DNA of 64,000 nucleotides from CAYJAZ01 sp964369185. GTDB lineage: Bacteria; Desulfobacterota; Desulfovibrionia; Desulfovibrionales; Desulfovibrionaceae. The first letter of the stretch is position 1, and each line of letters begins with the position of its first letter. The DNA is taken from NCBI GenBank assembly GCA_964369185.1, contig CAYJEN010000001.1:35802-99801 (forward strand). Reading direction: 5' to 3'. The notes under the pieces were generated by a model. It saw only the letters and a list, made by a program, of their open reading frames with translations. It did not search any database and had not been told where the DNA came from. Below are positions 1 to 7,659 of the stretch, in pieces. A program made the translations under genes and the position numbers.

Positions 1-739
1 GATTTAATTGTGGAATATAAAATTCTCTTTTTTCTTTAGGGGCTTTTTCGTTCGTAAAGGTCGGTGAAGTAAATATAAAGTCAAGTTGCTTTACTTGTTT
101 TAGTCTTCTTTTTAATTCTTCATACGCAAAAATAGAAAAAGAATCAGAAGCAATAGATACTTTTGCTCCTTTTTTTATTGTCTTTTCTAAATCATCTCTT
201 ACAATATTGTTTATATTGTCAAAAATCTTAATTACATCAGTGTCTTGAGGTGCTAAGTTGACGATTTGTTTTTGATTTTTTCTTGCATAGTCAACAGTAT
301 ATTCTGTTCCACCTAGTTTTCCGTCATAATAACAAATGAGCAAAGAAGAATTATCAACAAGATATTCATTTCTTAAGTAATACGCTCCTCGGCTATAATT
401 TTCAGCAAGGGTAATAATTTCACTTGCATTATCAGTTAGCAGATTATATTCTTTTGATATTCTTTCTTCATCATTATCGGTTTTTGCAAAAGGAAGTACA
501 CAAACAAGCTTTATATGAGAATAGATTTTCTTTAGCTCAACAACAGCTTCGCCTGCGTAAGTATCAAAACCATTTGCCATACCCACGAGAAAAGTATCAT
601 ACCCCATATCAATCGCTTGACTGACAGCATCAACTAAGCTTTTCTTGATAGTCTTCACTTCAAGGGAATTTTCATCACCTTGATTCGGGAGTTTAGCAGG
701 TCTATATCCACTAAATGATACTGTTTTTTCTATTTGCAT
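1..739 (-). CDS. SLOG (DUF1273)-PLD-helicase fusion protein, N-terminal part only
   Basis: Open frame from ATG at 739 to the window edge (246 codons, no stop), so the gene is partial. Residues 1-175 look like a DUF1273/SLOG domain, a Rossmann-like fold that binds nucleotides or nucleotide-derived ligands: FSGYRP at 9-14, the GMANGFDTYAGE signature at 53-64, and a later YYDGKLGGTEYT segment. After a short linker, residues from about 185 (KKGAKVSIASDSFSIFAYEEL, then FIFTSPTF) match, from memory, the start of phospholipase-D-like SNF2/SF2 helicases of conjugative and mobilizable elements; the helicase motifs would lie outside the window. It starts 27 bp after the membrane-protein gene on the same strand, so the two are probably co-transcribed. 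Role inferred: ligand-sensing nuclease-helicase, either defence or element maintenance. The SLOG call is firm; the helicase call rests on the N-terminal module alone. Confidence 0.72.
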   Translation of the reverse strand, partial: MQIEKTVSFSGYRPAKLPNQGDENSLEVKTIKKSLVDAVSQAIDMGYDTFLVGMANGFDTYAGEAVVELKKIYSHIKLVCVLPFAKTDNDEERISKEYNLLTDNASEIITLAENYSRGAYYLRNEYLVDNSSLLICYYDGKLGGTEYTVDYARKNQKQIVNLAPQDTDVIKIFDNINNIVRDDLEKTIKKGAKVSIASDSFSIFAYEELKRRLKQVKQLDFIFTSPTFTNEKAPKEKREFYIPQLN

Positions 740-766
740 ATATAGTCTCTACATAAAGTTAATGTG

Positions 767-1639
767 TTATGCTCTCTTACTTATACAGTATTTGCGAACT
801 ATGTACCATAATATTATACCTACTAAAGAGAGAAACATTAGAAATATTATATAGATATCACTTGTCTCATGAAGAATAATGGCCGAATATATGAGTAGTA
901 TAAGCCAGCCCATAGTTACAATATATGCAGATGCAATTGTTAGTTTCGAAATAGACGCAACTACTGGAGCTCTTGGATTATGCGAAACAACTTTATGAAG
1001 GTTACCCGTTACGTAGTACTCTAGCTTGTCAATATGTTTTTCCCAGTTTTCATACCACCTTTTTGAGCTTTTAGCAACCTCAATCCAAAATGTTGAAATC
1101 ATAAAACCAATATAGGCAACAATAGTAAGTGAAACTGGTAGAAAAAAATCAATATTTGAGATGATATTTTGATTTTTTTGTAAGTCGTCTGTTAGGAATT
1201 TAAAGGTGAAACTATATACACCAAAAATGAATGCTATCATTACCCAATAGTAAGTTGCTCGTTTCCACAAGAGTTCAATTTCAAACTTTCTTATGTCGTG
1301 TGCTTTTTCGAGAGCTTTTTCAATTTTCCTTTGGATAGTTTTTATATCTTGGTCTTCTAAATTTCCGAACATTTCTTCAAAATACTTTGCATCATCTAAG
1401 GGACGTTTTTCACCGTTTATATTTATCGTCCATCTCTCATAGACTTTATAATTGCCTTTTCTATTTTTAAATATACAGCCTAAAATAAAACCAATAAAAA
1501 ATGTAAGTAGTACCAAAGGTAGCAGGGCATATATATTAAGTAAGAGCAATGTTATAAACAACAGAAAGAATAGTATAGCAAGAAAAAAACAGTCTAGTGT
1601 ATTTGTTTTACTATTACAATGAACTTCATCTTTTTCCAT
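767..1639 (-). CDS. RipA-like multi-pass membrane protein of the mobile element
   Basis: 290 aa. Two hydrophobic segments near the N-terminus (about 16-57), a soluble acidic/basic region (about 60-125, KRPLDDAKYFEEMFG and a charged helix), then helices at about 130-150 and 165-187, and two near the C-terminus (about 232-280). The central LLWKRATYYW and RWYENWEKHIDKLE segments recall the RipA family of octameric membrane proteins; this is from memory, so the family name is tentative. An AGGAG precedes the ATG at good spacing. The gene is immediately upstream of the SLOG-helicase gene (27 bp), suggesting a two-gene operon in which a membrane protein is paired with a sensor/nuclease protein. That arrangement is common in abortive-infection style systems, but no catalytic motif is visible here. 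Confidence 0.6.
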   Translation of the reverse strand: MEKDEVHCNSKTNTLDCFFLAILFFLLFITLLLLNIYALLPLVLLTFFIGFILGCIFKNRKGNYKVYERWTININGEKRPLDDAKYFEEMFGNLEDQDIKTIQRKIEKALEKAHDIRKFEIELLWKRATYYWVMIAFIFGVYSFTFKFLTDDLQKNQNIISNIDFFLPVSLTIVAYIGFMISTFWIEVAKSSKRWYENWEKHIDKLEYYVTGNLHKVVSHNPRAPVVASISKLTIASAYIVTMGWLILLIYSAIILHETSDIYIIFLMFLSLVGIILWYIVRKYCISKRA

Positions 1640-1926
1640 AATATTACTCCTTAGTAGTGATTAGAAAATTGCGCTGAAATTTTTGATTATTTTGATATTG
1701 CTTTTGCTAGGTGAAAACATATACTAATGTTGGTGTAAGTTTAATAACTTGGATAGTTTAAAAAGCTTTAAACATACATAAATGAAAAGAAAGGCTAAAA
1801 TCTTATTATATACATTTATCACTCCCAAAAAAATGTTCAAATAGTAAAAAATAATGAAACATATAATATATTATATTGTATATTATAATTTTAGCAAAAT
1901 TTATAAAATTTGTAAATCTCACAATA
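1640..1926. other. AT-rich non-coding stretch between membrane protein and relaxase
   Basis: About 290 bp without a supported gene. It is very AT-rich, with alternating AT runs around 1858-1890. It must contain the promoter of the membrane-protein operon. No iteron set, terminator with a clear T-run, or RNA gene could be recognised. Confidence 0.5.
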
Positions 1927-3420
1927 TCACCTCCCCAGATCTAAATTAACCTCCTTATGACTTCTATCTTCCATGCGAATTCCCCGCATGATTTCATACT
2001 GCTTACCTATATCCTTTGCATTTTTGGTAGTAGTGACCTTGCGCCCGTAGTCTATGACTTTTGCTCCGTCGGAAAAAGTAAAGAGAATTGCTCCATTTGG
2101 AGTAATTTTATAGATAAAATCAAGTTCTGTACTTGCTTTCATGTCGGCTACAGCAAACAAAATATTTTTAGACTTAGATGTGAAATCAAGACTCGATATT
2201 TCTTTTTTTGTCGACCAGTTTTCATGGCTTTGTTTCAAGGAATTAAGAACAGTACCTTTAGCTCTAAGATCAAGTTTTTTGTGAGTAGGGGAGTTTTGTT
2301 TGCGGAGCACTTCTAAAGCCTCTTCATTGCCTTCTGTAGCTTTTTTTATAAGGAAATCCTGCCAATTACTGCTATCGACAGTCAGGTTTTGTCGTAGCTC
2401 ATTTATTTCAAGCTGTTTCTTGATTTTGACTTGTTTTAGTAGTTCAAATTGAGTCCTTTTACTAACTGCAAGTCCACTAAGTCGTAATTCTTCCTTGAAC
2501 CACTTCTGCTTGATTTTATTGATTTCTTCAAGCTTTGTTGTCTGAACAAACTCTCTCCAAAGTAAACTTTTATAATCGATTGCAAGCGGTTTTCTTTTAT
2601 ACCAATCTTTAGCTTTGATATCTTGATTACTTGCTTGGTAGTTACCAAAACGTTCAGTCATTTTTTTATAGGAAAGTTCACGGTTAAATTTACTTGCTTT
2701 CAAGGATTGTTTTCCTTCTTTATTCTTGATAGATAGACCATTTGCTCGTGGTTTTATTTCAAGTCCATATTGTCCAAAGACTTGATGAACCTCTTCCCAA
2801 GAATTTAGATTCTCAAGTTGTTCTATAATCTCGTCATGCTTACCCATCACAAAACGCTCAAAGCTTTCTTCGCCTGTAAGGCTTTCTTTAGTCGCTGAAC
2901 CTTGTGAAAGCTTAGGGGAGTCATCTAATGGATCAATACCGTTATCTATGGAAAGTCCGTATTCTCGCTCTAGTTGACGGCACAAAATATCACGAGATTT
3001 GTAATCTTGAAAAGGTTCGTGTCTTGTAAGTTTATCAATGTGAATCATATTGTAGGCTATATGCATGTGAATATTATCAGTATTTATATGTACCCCACAA
3101 TGTCTTTGATGCTCTGTAAAGCCAAGTATTTCTGCAAAGCGTTTTTCTATGCTTTTGAAGTCGTCAGAGGTGAGCTTATCTTCATCTTCCATACGGAATG
3201 ATATCAGTAAATGATATGTTTTTTCTTTTTTAGTTCGAGTATTTAGCTCTTGAGTTGCTTCGACTTCTTCAATTGCAAGATTGTAATCGTCACTATTCCA
3301 CGCACCTGCAACCCATGAAAGCAAACACTTTTCCCCTTTATGACTTGCATCGGCAATATAGTTTGCAAGTCTGCGGTAGTTATCATTTTCCGCTTTACAG
3401 GTTATATGCTTACTAATCAT
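1927..3420 (-). CDS. MOBP-type relaxase (TraI/MobA/VirD2 family) with LPD7-like C-terminus
   Basis: 497 aa. The relaxase nicks oriT and pilots the single strand during conjugative transfer. The N-terminal 160 residues carry the expected motifs: RLANYIAD with candidate nucleophile Tyr21 (RP4 TraI uses Tyr22), and the metal-binding histidine triad HINTDNIHMH with His111, His118 and His120. The middle region (about 200-400) is lysine-rich and helical. Near the C-terminus (about 420-480) a segment with YKITPNGAILFTFSDGAKV resembles the LPD7 domain often fused to such relaxases. Its ATG overlaps the mobC stop by 4 bp (ATGA), showing translational coupling. No type IV secretion or coupling protein is visible in the window, so the element appears mobilizable rather than self-transmissible, unless those genes lie to the left. 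Confidence 0.92.
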   Translation of the reverse strand: MISKHITCKAENDNYRRLANYIADASHKGEKCLLSWVAGAWNSDDYNLAIEEVEATQELNTRTKKEKTYHLLISFRMEDEDKLTSDDFKSIEKRFAEILGFTEHQRHCGVHINTDNIHMHIAYNMIHIDKLTRHEPFQDYKSRDILCRQLEREYGLSIDNGIDPLDDSPKLSQGSATKESLTGEESFERFVMGKHDEIIEQLENLNSWEEVHQVFGQYGLEIKPRANGLSIKNKEGKQSLKASKFNRELSYKKMTERFGNYQASNQDIKAKDWYKRKPLAIDYKSLLWREFVQTTKLEEINKIKQKWFKEELRLSGLAVSKRTQFELLKQVKIKKQLEINELRQNLTVDSSNWQDFLIKKATEGNEEALEVLRKQNSPTHKKLDLRAKGTVLNSLKQSHENWSTKKEISSLDFTSKSKNILFAVADMKASTELDFIYKITPNGAILFTFSDGAKVIDYGRKVTTTKNAKDIGKQYEIMRGIRMEDRSHKEVNLDLGR

Positions 3421-3737
3421 ATTCTTCTGAGAGCCCTTTTTAATTCAAGCTGCCTTCTTTCTATTTCCTTTAGTAGAGGGCGAAAATCTTGTGGGTTATC
3501 CTTTTCGGTTATTGCAAGCTTTAAAAGACCGCCAAGTCGACCTAAGTCCCCATTGATTTTCAATAATTCTCTTCTTGCCTGTGCATCTTCACGGCTTACT
3601 ACAGGAGTTCCAAGGCATACTGCTCGTGCAAAACTTGAGATTGTCATACCTGCACGACTGCTTGAGTCAATGATTTGTTGGTATTCATTTTTTGTGAGGT
3701 AAACCCTCATCATAATTTCTCTAATTTCTTTCTTCAT
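3417..3737 (-). CDS. mobC: MobC-family relaxosome accessory protein
   Basis: 106 aa. Small basic protein with an N-terminal ribbon-helix-helix-like segment (MRVYLTKNEYQQI then a helix with SRAGMTISSFARAV) and the C-terminal helical region typical of MobC/relaxosome proteins (INGDLGRLGGLLKLAI). It is thought to bind oriT, open the strands and recruit the relaxase. It is preceded by AAAGAGGA at normal spacing and overlaps the relaxase start by 4 bp. The predicted oriT lies 67 bp upstream, the usual position relative to such a gene pair. The ATG at 3710 (MRVYL) is an alternative start. Confidence 0.88.
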   Translation of the reverse strand: MKKEIREIMMRVYLTKNEYQQIIDSSSRAGMTISSFARAVCLGTPVVSREDAQARRELLKINGDLGRLGGLLKLAITEKDNPQDFRPLLKEIERRQLELKRALRRI

Positions 3738-3803
3738 TTTTCCTCTTTCTTATCACGTTGAGCTTTAGCGAATAAGGCAAACTCGATTATTATCGAGCAG
3801 GCT

Positions 3804-3852
3804 ATAAAGTTGCTTCTTTAAAAAAGTAAGCTTACTTTATCTGTCCTGCCTT
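3804..3852 (+). other. oriT: Predicted origin of transfer (oriT) with RP4-like nick region
   Basis: An imperfect inverted repeat (arms 3804-3819 and 3824-3840) is followed by CTGTCCTGCC at 3841-3850. The core TGTCCTG|C differs by one base from the IncP/MOBP nick core TATCCTG|C, and the predicted nick after G3848 is 8 nt from the end of the right arm, matching RP4 as remembered. The right arm is itself part of a perfect 16-bp palindrome, AAAGTAAGCTTACTTT (3823-3838). A further inverted repeat, CTCGAT/ATCGAG, lies at 3782-3797 and may bind an accessory protein. The site sits just upstream of mobC and the relaxase. Confidence 0.72.
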
Positions 3853-4149
3853 TTGGATTTGAGGAGCATTATAACAAAAAAAGGAAAATAATGATAGTGT
3901 TTATCAAAACTTTCCTTTTATTCGTAGGTATTCTCTGAATTGGTTTGATTTTTTGATAGATTGCCTTAGAAGTGCTTTATTTTGCTTTGTTTTAGCCTTA
4001 TTTATTCAAAAAAAATCAAATTCTTACTCTTGAGTGATATTTTTTATATAAACTAGTTCTTCGTAGCAAAGATTATTTGCAAATAAAAAATATACAGATT
4101 ATAATAAATAAAGAAGTAAAATAAACTGATTTAAATACATGGAGGAAAT
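3853..4149. other. Non-coding, upstream region of the DUF3883 nuclease
   Basis: With the oriT this forms a gene-free stretch of about 410 bp. The part from 3853 is AT-rich and must hold the promoter for the plus-strand nuclease gene. A strong ribosome binding site, GGAGG, lies just before 4150. No hairpin or RNA gene was recognised. Confidence 0.5.
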
Positions 4150-5208
4150 ATGTCAAAAAGTAAGACTCCAATTATCTTTTTCAACATAGGGTGGATGAAG
4201 AACTATCAAGGTCAGACAAAAGAAGATATGGTAATTTCAAATTTTGGCTATGTTGTTGAAAATAAGACTGGGCATGAACAATTTAATTTTTTGGAAAAAG
4301 ATGGAGATGTGTTTGGATATGTACCTCTAAAGTGGTATAAAGGTAATAAACCTACAAAGATTGGAATTGAAAGATTAGGTGCAGGAAGCAAAGATGCTTT
4401 TATAGAAGGTGTGACTGTTGTTTTTATTTCAAAAAATCCTTACGCAAAAGGTACAAGAGTTGTTGGTTGGTATCAAAATGCAACAGTTTATAGAGAACCA
4501 AAACCTCTTGAAGATAGGCTTATTCAAGGGCATTCGCAATATTACTATGCTCGTGCAGACAAAGAAAACTGTTTTTGTATACCAGAAGATGAGAGAGAAA
4601 TACTAATACCTACTGCCGAAAAAAATAAAGAAAAAGTGAAAAAAAAAGGAGGCTATGGACAAACTCCAATTTGGTACGCAAGCGATCGTTTAGATGTTCA
4701 AAAAATGGTTTTAACATATATTGATGATATTCAGAAAAAAGAAAGAACACTAAAAGTAAGTGAAGATGATTTTTTTAGGATAAAACTATCACAAGAAGAT
4801 AAAAAAAAGATTGAAATAGTAGCTGTAGATACAGTTATTAAGAGCTATCAAGGCAAAGGTTATGAGGTTGTTAGTACTGAATCTGAGAACTGTGGCTGGG
4901 ATTTAGTTGCTATGAAGGGTAAAAAAGAAGTTTATATTGAAGTCAAAGGTACCGCTGGAAAACAACTGTCGTTTCAGCTTACTCATAATGAGTACACTCA
5001 ATTAAAAGAGAACTATGAAAAATACAGAATTGCATTTGTAAAAGATTGTCTACGTAAACCTCACTTGGAAATATACCGTATAGAGCGAGTCAAAAATAAT
5101 AAAAAGATTGTATATAAAGGGGTAAAAATCACGAAAAAAGAAGAAAAGATATTCTACCTTACGGAACGGGTAGAAACTACAGCCTTCCCTACAGCAATTA
5201 TAAAGTAA
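4150..5208 (+). CDS. DUF3883 (PD-(D/E)XK-like) nuclease, probable solitary restriction/defence protein
   Basis: 352 aa. The C-terminal part (about 218-300) matches the DUF3883 / NO VEIN-type fold: a leading helix, then GWDL (Asp251) and YIEVKG (Glu264, Lys266), followed by LTHNEY. This is the D...EXK arrangement of PD-(D/E)XK nucleases. The N-terminal 115 residues form a separate conserved module (FFNIGWMKNYQG, RLGAGSKDAFIEGVTVVF, VVGWYQNATVYRE) whose strand-rich pattern and VVGWYxNATVYR box recall modules seen with such nucleases; it may recognise DNA or a modified base, which is inference. GGAGG precedes the ATG at ideal spacing. It stands alone on the plus strand between oriT and the integrases, as cargo of the element, with no methyltransferase beside it. 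Confidence 0.75.
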   Translation: MSKSKTPIIFFNIGWMKNYQGQTKEDMVISNFGYVVENKTGHEQFNFLEKDGDVFGYVPLKWYKGNKPTKIGIERLGAGSKDAFIEGVTVVFISKNPYAKGTRVVGWYQNATVYREPKPLEDRLIQGHSQYYYARADKENCFCIPEDEREILIPTAEKNKEKVKKKGGYGQTPIWYASDRLDVQKMVLTYIDDIQKKERTLKVSEDDFFRIKLSQEDKKKIEIVAVDTVIKSYQGKGYEVVSTESENCGWDLVAMKGKKEVYIEVKGTAGKQLSFQLTHNEYTQLKENYEKYRIAFVKDCLRKPHLEIYRIERVKNNKKIVYKGVKITKKEEKIFYLTERVETTAFPTAIIK

Positions 5209-5270
5209 GTAAGAAGGTACAGAGTGAATTTAGAGTATAATAAAGCCCATTATGCGAACCTATAGTATTC

Positions 5271-5308
5271 TCAAAACACCTTTATTCTAAAGAGTAAAGG
5301 TGTTTTGA
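5271..5308. terminator. Bidirectional terminator between nuclease and integrase
   Basis: Perfect 13-bp stem TCAAAACACCTTT / AAAGGTGTTTTGA with a 12-nt loop, between two convergent genes. Short T-rich stretches flank both sides, so it can serve both. Confidence 0.75.
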
Positions 5309-5314
5309 GATTTA

Positions 5315-6300
5315 TTAATGTGCAATATTAGAATTTAAGGAGATTTTTTTTACCTCCTTAGAAGCTTGTTTTCTTGAGTTATTTTTGGATTTTCTCTGTT
5401 TTTTAGTACGTTTTTTAGGTTCTAGATTTTCAACTTTCTTTTTTGATGAAGAAAGCAAATCCCTTTCAAGTTTATTAATCGCAGGCTTTGTGTGATTGGG
5501 TGCAAGATGTGCATATCGCATAGTCATGCTGATATCTCGATGCCCAAGGACTTTGCCTATTTCAAAAATACTTACTCCATCTTGTGCTAACCATGAGGCG
5601 AAAGTGTGTCGTAAGGAATGAAATACAAATATATTACGCCTATCTGTGACACCGTTATTGAGTCCTGCCTCCTTCACAGCACTTCTGAAATGATTTGAAA
5701 CATCACGAGGAGGTTTTTCAAAAAAGATAAAAGCCATATTCATTTTTGCATAAGTCTTTATTATTCTAAACCTTTCGTCACCTAAATTCACATTTCTGGA
5801 GTGCTTGTTTTTTGTATCATATAGGTGAACTATTCCATTATTAAAATCAATATCTTCGTTCTTCATTTTGAAAATTTCACTTGCTCTCATTCCTGTATTT
5901 AGAGCTATAAAAGAAATATCATGCCATAATTGACTTCTTTTTTGAGAAGTGCTAAAAGATGTTCTGCTTCTTCTTTGGAAAGAAAGCGCTCGCGTTTATT
6001 GCTGACTATGATTTTAGGAAATCTAGGCAGAGCCTTTTTATATTCTTCAAATTCAATAGCTCTGTTAAGGATTACTTTAAGTAAACCTAAACAATGTGTT
6101 ACAGTTTTATGAGTCAAGCCTTTATTGTATAAAGTAGCCATAAAAGAATGAATATCTTTATATTTTAACTTTTTCAGATTAAAGTTTTTCCAGTAGGGGT
6201 GTAAATGCTTCTTGTAACGGTAGGTTTCAGTTCGTAAACTTTTTTGATTAAGTGTGTTTGATTGAACATATACTTGCCATAAACTTTCAATTCTAATCAT
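5315..6300 (-). pseudogene. Tyrosine recombinase/integrase split by a frameshift
   Basis: Two consecutive frames, 6300-5905 (131 aa, N-terminal core-binding half) and 5890-5315 (catalytic half), together make one phage-type integrase of about 327 aa. The first frame runs out just after an A6 run (T6 at 5938-5943 on the plus strand). A -1 shift there yields KKRSQLWHDISFIALNTGMRAS, which aligns with PRSELWHDITLFALNTGMRAS of the neighbouring intact integrase. The catalytic half keeps Arg (TGMRASE), HSLRHTFASW, LGHRD and the Tyr of MRYAHLAP. The C-terminus carries a lysine-rich tail absent from the paralogue. The cause may be a one-base deletion, or programmed -1 slippage on the A run; a sequencing error in the homopolymer is a third option. 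The start has GGAGG, but inside a hairpin. Confidence 0.85.
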
Positions 6301-6307
6301 AATAATG

Positions 6308-6346
6308 CCTCCGTATAAAATTTTTTTTGATAATTAAATACGGAGG
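6308..6346 (-). promoter_or_regulatory. Stem-loop sequestering the ribosome binding site of the split integrase
   Basis: On the minus strand a perfect 9-bp stem CCTCCGTAT / ATACGGAGG places the Shine-Dalgarno GGAGG in the 3' arm, a few bases before the ATG at 6300. Folding in the mRNA would block translation. Such hairpins guard transposase and integrase genes against read-through transcripts in some mobile elements; that role is inferred here. Confidence 0.55.
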
Positions 6347-6476
6347 AATATTGAGCTATTATAATCTAAGTGCGGGGTCGTTTTATGTTGCTTTTGAGTG
6401 GTTTTATTTAATGATTACAACTTATTATTTAAACAATCTTGTTTTGCTAAGTTTTGCCTATTTCTACTTGTAATCT

Positions 6477-7352
6477 TTAGATTTTTTCTTGACTATAAAA
6501 TGGGCTTATGGTATTCGGAATTAAGCTTATGGCGTGCTTCCCTTGCTCGGGTGCAAGATGGGCGTATCTCATTGTCATTTGTAGACTTTTATGTCCTAAA
6601 AGACTGCTTACAACTGCAAGAGCTACTCCTTCTTGAACAAGCCACGAGGCAAATGTATGTCTAAGTGAGTGAAATACAATTTGATTTCTTTTTTCAGTTA
6701 TGTTGTGATTAAACTTTAGTTCCTTTACAACAGAACGAAAAATAGTAGAAGCATCTCGTATTTTGTTATTTGAAAATAAGTAGTTATAATTCTTTGAAGC
6801 ATATTTTTGACTTATAGTGAAAGTGGTGTCATTGAGCGGTATTGTTCGATTACTTCCATTTTTGGTTTCAAAAAGTGTTATTGTACCTTGTGGGAAGTTG
6901 ATATGTTCAGCTTTTAGTGTGTAAATCTCGCTTGCTCTCATTCCAGTATTGAGCGCAAAGAGGGTAATATCATGCCACAACTCACTTCGGGGGTATAAAG
7001 CTGTAAGAAGTGATCGAGCCTCCTCGATTGTAAGATAGCGATTCCTTTTATTATCATACTTCGGCATGCTAAAATGAGGAATATTGCCTTCATACACTTC
7101 AAATTGCTTGGCACGGTACATGATTGTTCTTAGAAGAGAAAGACAATGAGCAATGCTTTTCGGGCTGAGCCCTTTCTCTGCAAGACACTTTTTATAAGCC
7201 AAAATGTTTTTCATCTTGATGTCAGACAGTTGCTTTCCTTGCCAATACTCTGCTAAATGCAGATTGTAACGATTACGATCTTTTCTAAGGTTTTGTTCTT
7301 TAGAATTAGTTGTTTCGAGGTAAGTTGCCCATGCTTCAGTAATGCTACACAT
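6477..7352 (-). CDS. int: Tyrosine recombinase (phage-type integrase), intact
   Basis: 291 aa, normal length for the family. The N-terminal SAM-like core-binding domain covers about 1-100. The catalytic domain has the full set of residues: Arg139 (NTGMRASE), a beta-hairpin Lys at 164, His228-Ser-Leu-Arg231, His254 (LLGHKS) and nucleophile Tyr263 (MRYAHLAP). It is paralogous to the broken integrase just downstream on the same strand. It sits 68 bp inside the tRNA-derived attachment site at 7420-7445, the classic location for the enzyme that integrates the element into that tRNA gene. The ribosome binding site AAGGAGA lies within a stem-loop (7362-7385), so expression is probably kept low. Confidence 0.93.
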   Translation of the reverse strand: MCSITEAWATYLETTNSKEQNLRKDRNRYNLHLAEYWQGKQLSDIKMKNILAYKKCLAEKGLSPKSIAHCLSLLRTIMYRAKQFEVYEGNIPHFSMPKYDNKRNRYLTIEEARSLLTALYPRSELWHDITLFALNTGMRASEIYTLKAEHINFPQGTITLFETKNGSNRTIPLNDTTFTISQKYASKNYNYLFSNNKIRDASTIFRSVVKELKFNHNITEKRNQIVFHSLRHTFASWLVQEGVALAVVSSLLGHKSLQMTMRYAHLAPEQGKHAISLIPNTISPFYSQEKI

Positions 7353-7361
7353 AAAGATATC

Positions 7362-7385
7362 TCCTTATAGGTTGAACTATAAGGA
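7362..7385 (-). promoter_or_regulatory. Stem-loop sequestering the integrase ribosome binding site
   Basis: Minus-strand transcript: perfect 9-bp stem TCCTTATAG / CTATAAGGA with a 6-nt loop. The 3' arm contains the AAGGA of the Shine-Dalgarno sequence for the ATG at 7352. Same design as at the upstream arm of the split integrase, with a different sequence. Confidence 0.55.
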
Positions 7386-7419
7386 TTTATTAGATAAGTA
7401 TAATTTTAGTCGTAGGTTT

Positions 7420-7445
7420 GGGTTCGAGTCCCGCCCTCGGTACCA
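7420..7445 (+). repeat. tRNA 3'-end fragment: right attachment site of the integrated element
   Basis: GGGTTCGAGTCCC (7420-7432) is a T-arm; GC, then the acceptor strand CCTCGGT, discriminator A and encoded CCA (7443-7445) complete a tRNA 3' end. No D-arm, anticodon arm or 5' acceptor strand precedes it, and the outer T-stem bases just upstream (TT at 7418-7419) do not pair. It is therefore the duplicated half left by site-specific integration. From the acceptor strand, the intact tRNA should begin ACCGAGG and lie left of the window. The isotype cannot be told. Confidence 0.8.
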
Positions 7446-7466
7446 TTTAGTTTTTATAGAAACTTC

Positions 7467-7499
7467 AAGGGAATCAGCTAGTTATGATTCCCTTTTTTT
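7467..7499 (+). terminator. Rho-independent terminator downstream of the tRNA fragment
   Basis: Stem AAGGGAATCA / TGATTCCCTT with an 8-nt loop, followed by a T-run. It lies 21 bp after the CCA, as expected for the terminator of the original tRNA gene, and supports 7445 as the chromosome-element junction. Confidence 0.8.
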
Positions 7500-7659
7500 G
7501 TTGTGTAAATTCTGCAAATCATGCAATAAAGGGCTCTTAAGTTTGACTTTATGCAAAACATAACTACTATTATTATTAGGTGCATAGTGTGTTCCAAATA
7601 CATTTGACCTATCATAATATAGTTTATTTTTTAGTATTGTTTAGAATTAGGATTGTTAC

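Noticed and set aside
424..624. Plus-strand frame of 66 codons
   Set aside because: It lies opposite the SLOG coding frame, which has family motifs and a sensible composition; the plus frame has none.
1858..1890. AT-rich run as a replication origin of the element
   Set aside because: No iterons, DnaA boxes or replication protein gene are nearby.
1957..3702. Several plus-strand frames opposite the relaxase and mobC
   Set aside because: They are antisense shadows of genes with clear family motifs.
7411..7445. Complete tRNA gene
   Set aside because: Only the T-arm and acceptor 3' strand are present; the sequence to the left is the integrase leader.
7342..7563. Plus-strand frame across the attachment site
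   Set aside because: It runs through the tRNA fragment and terminator, with no ribosome binding site or similarity.
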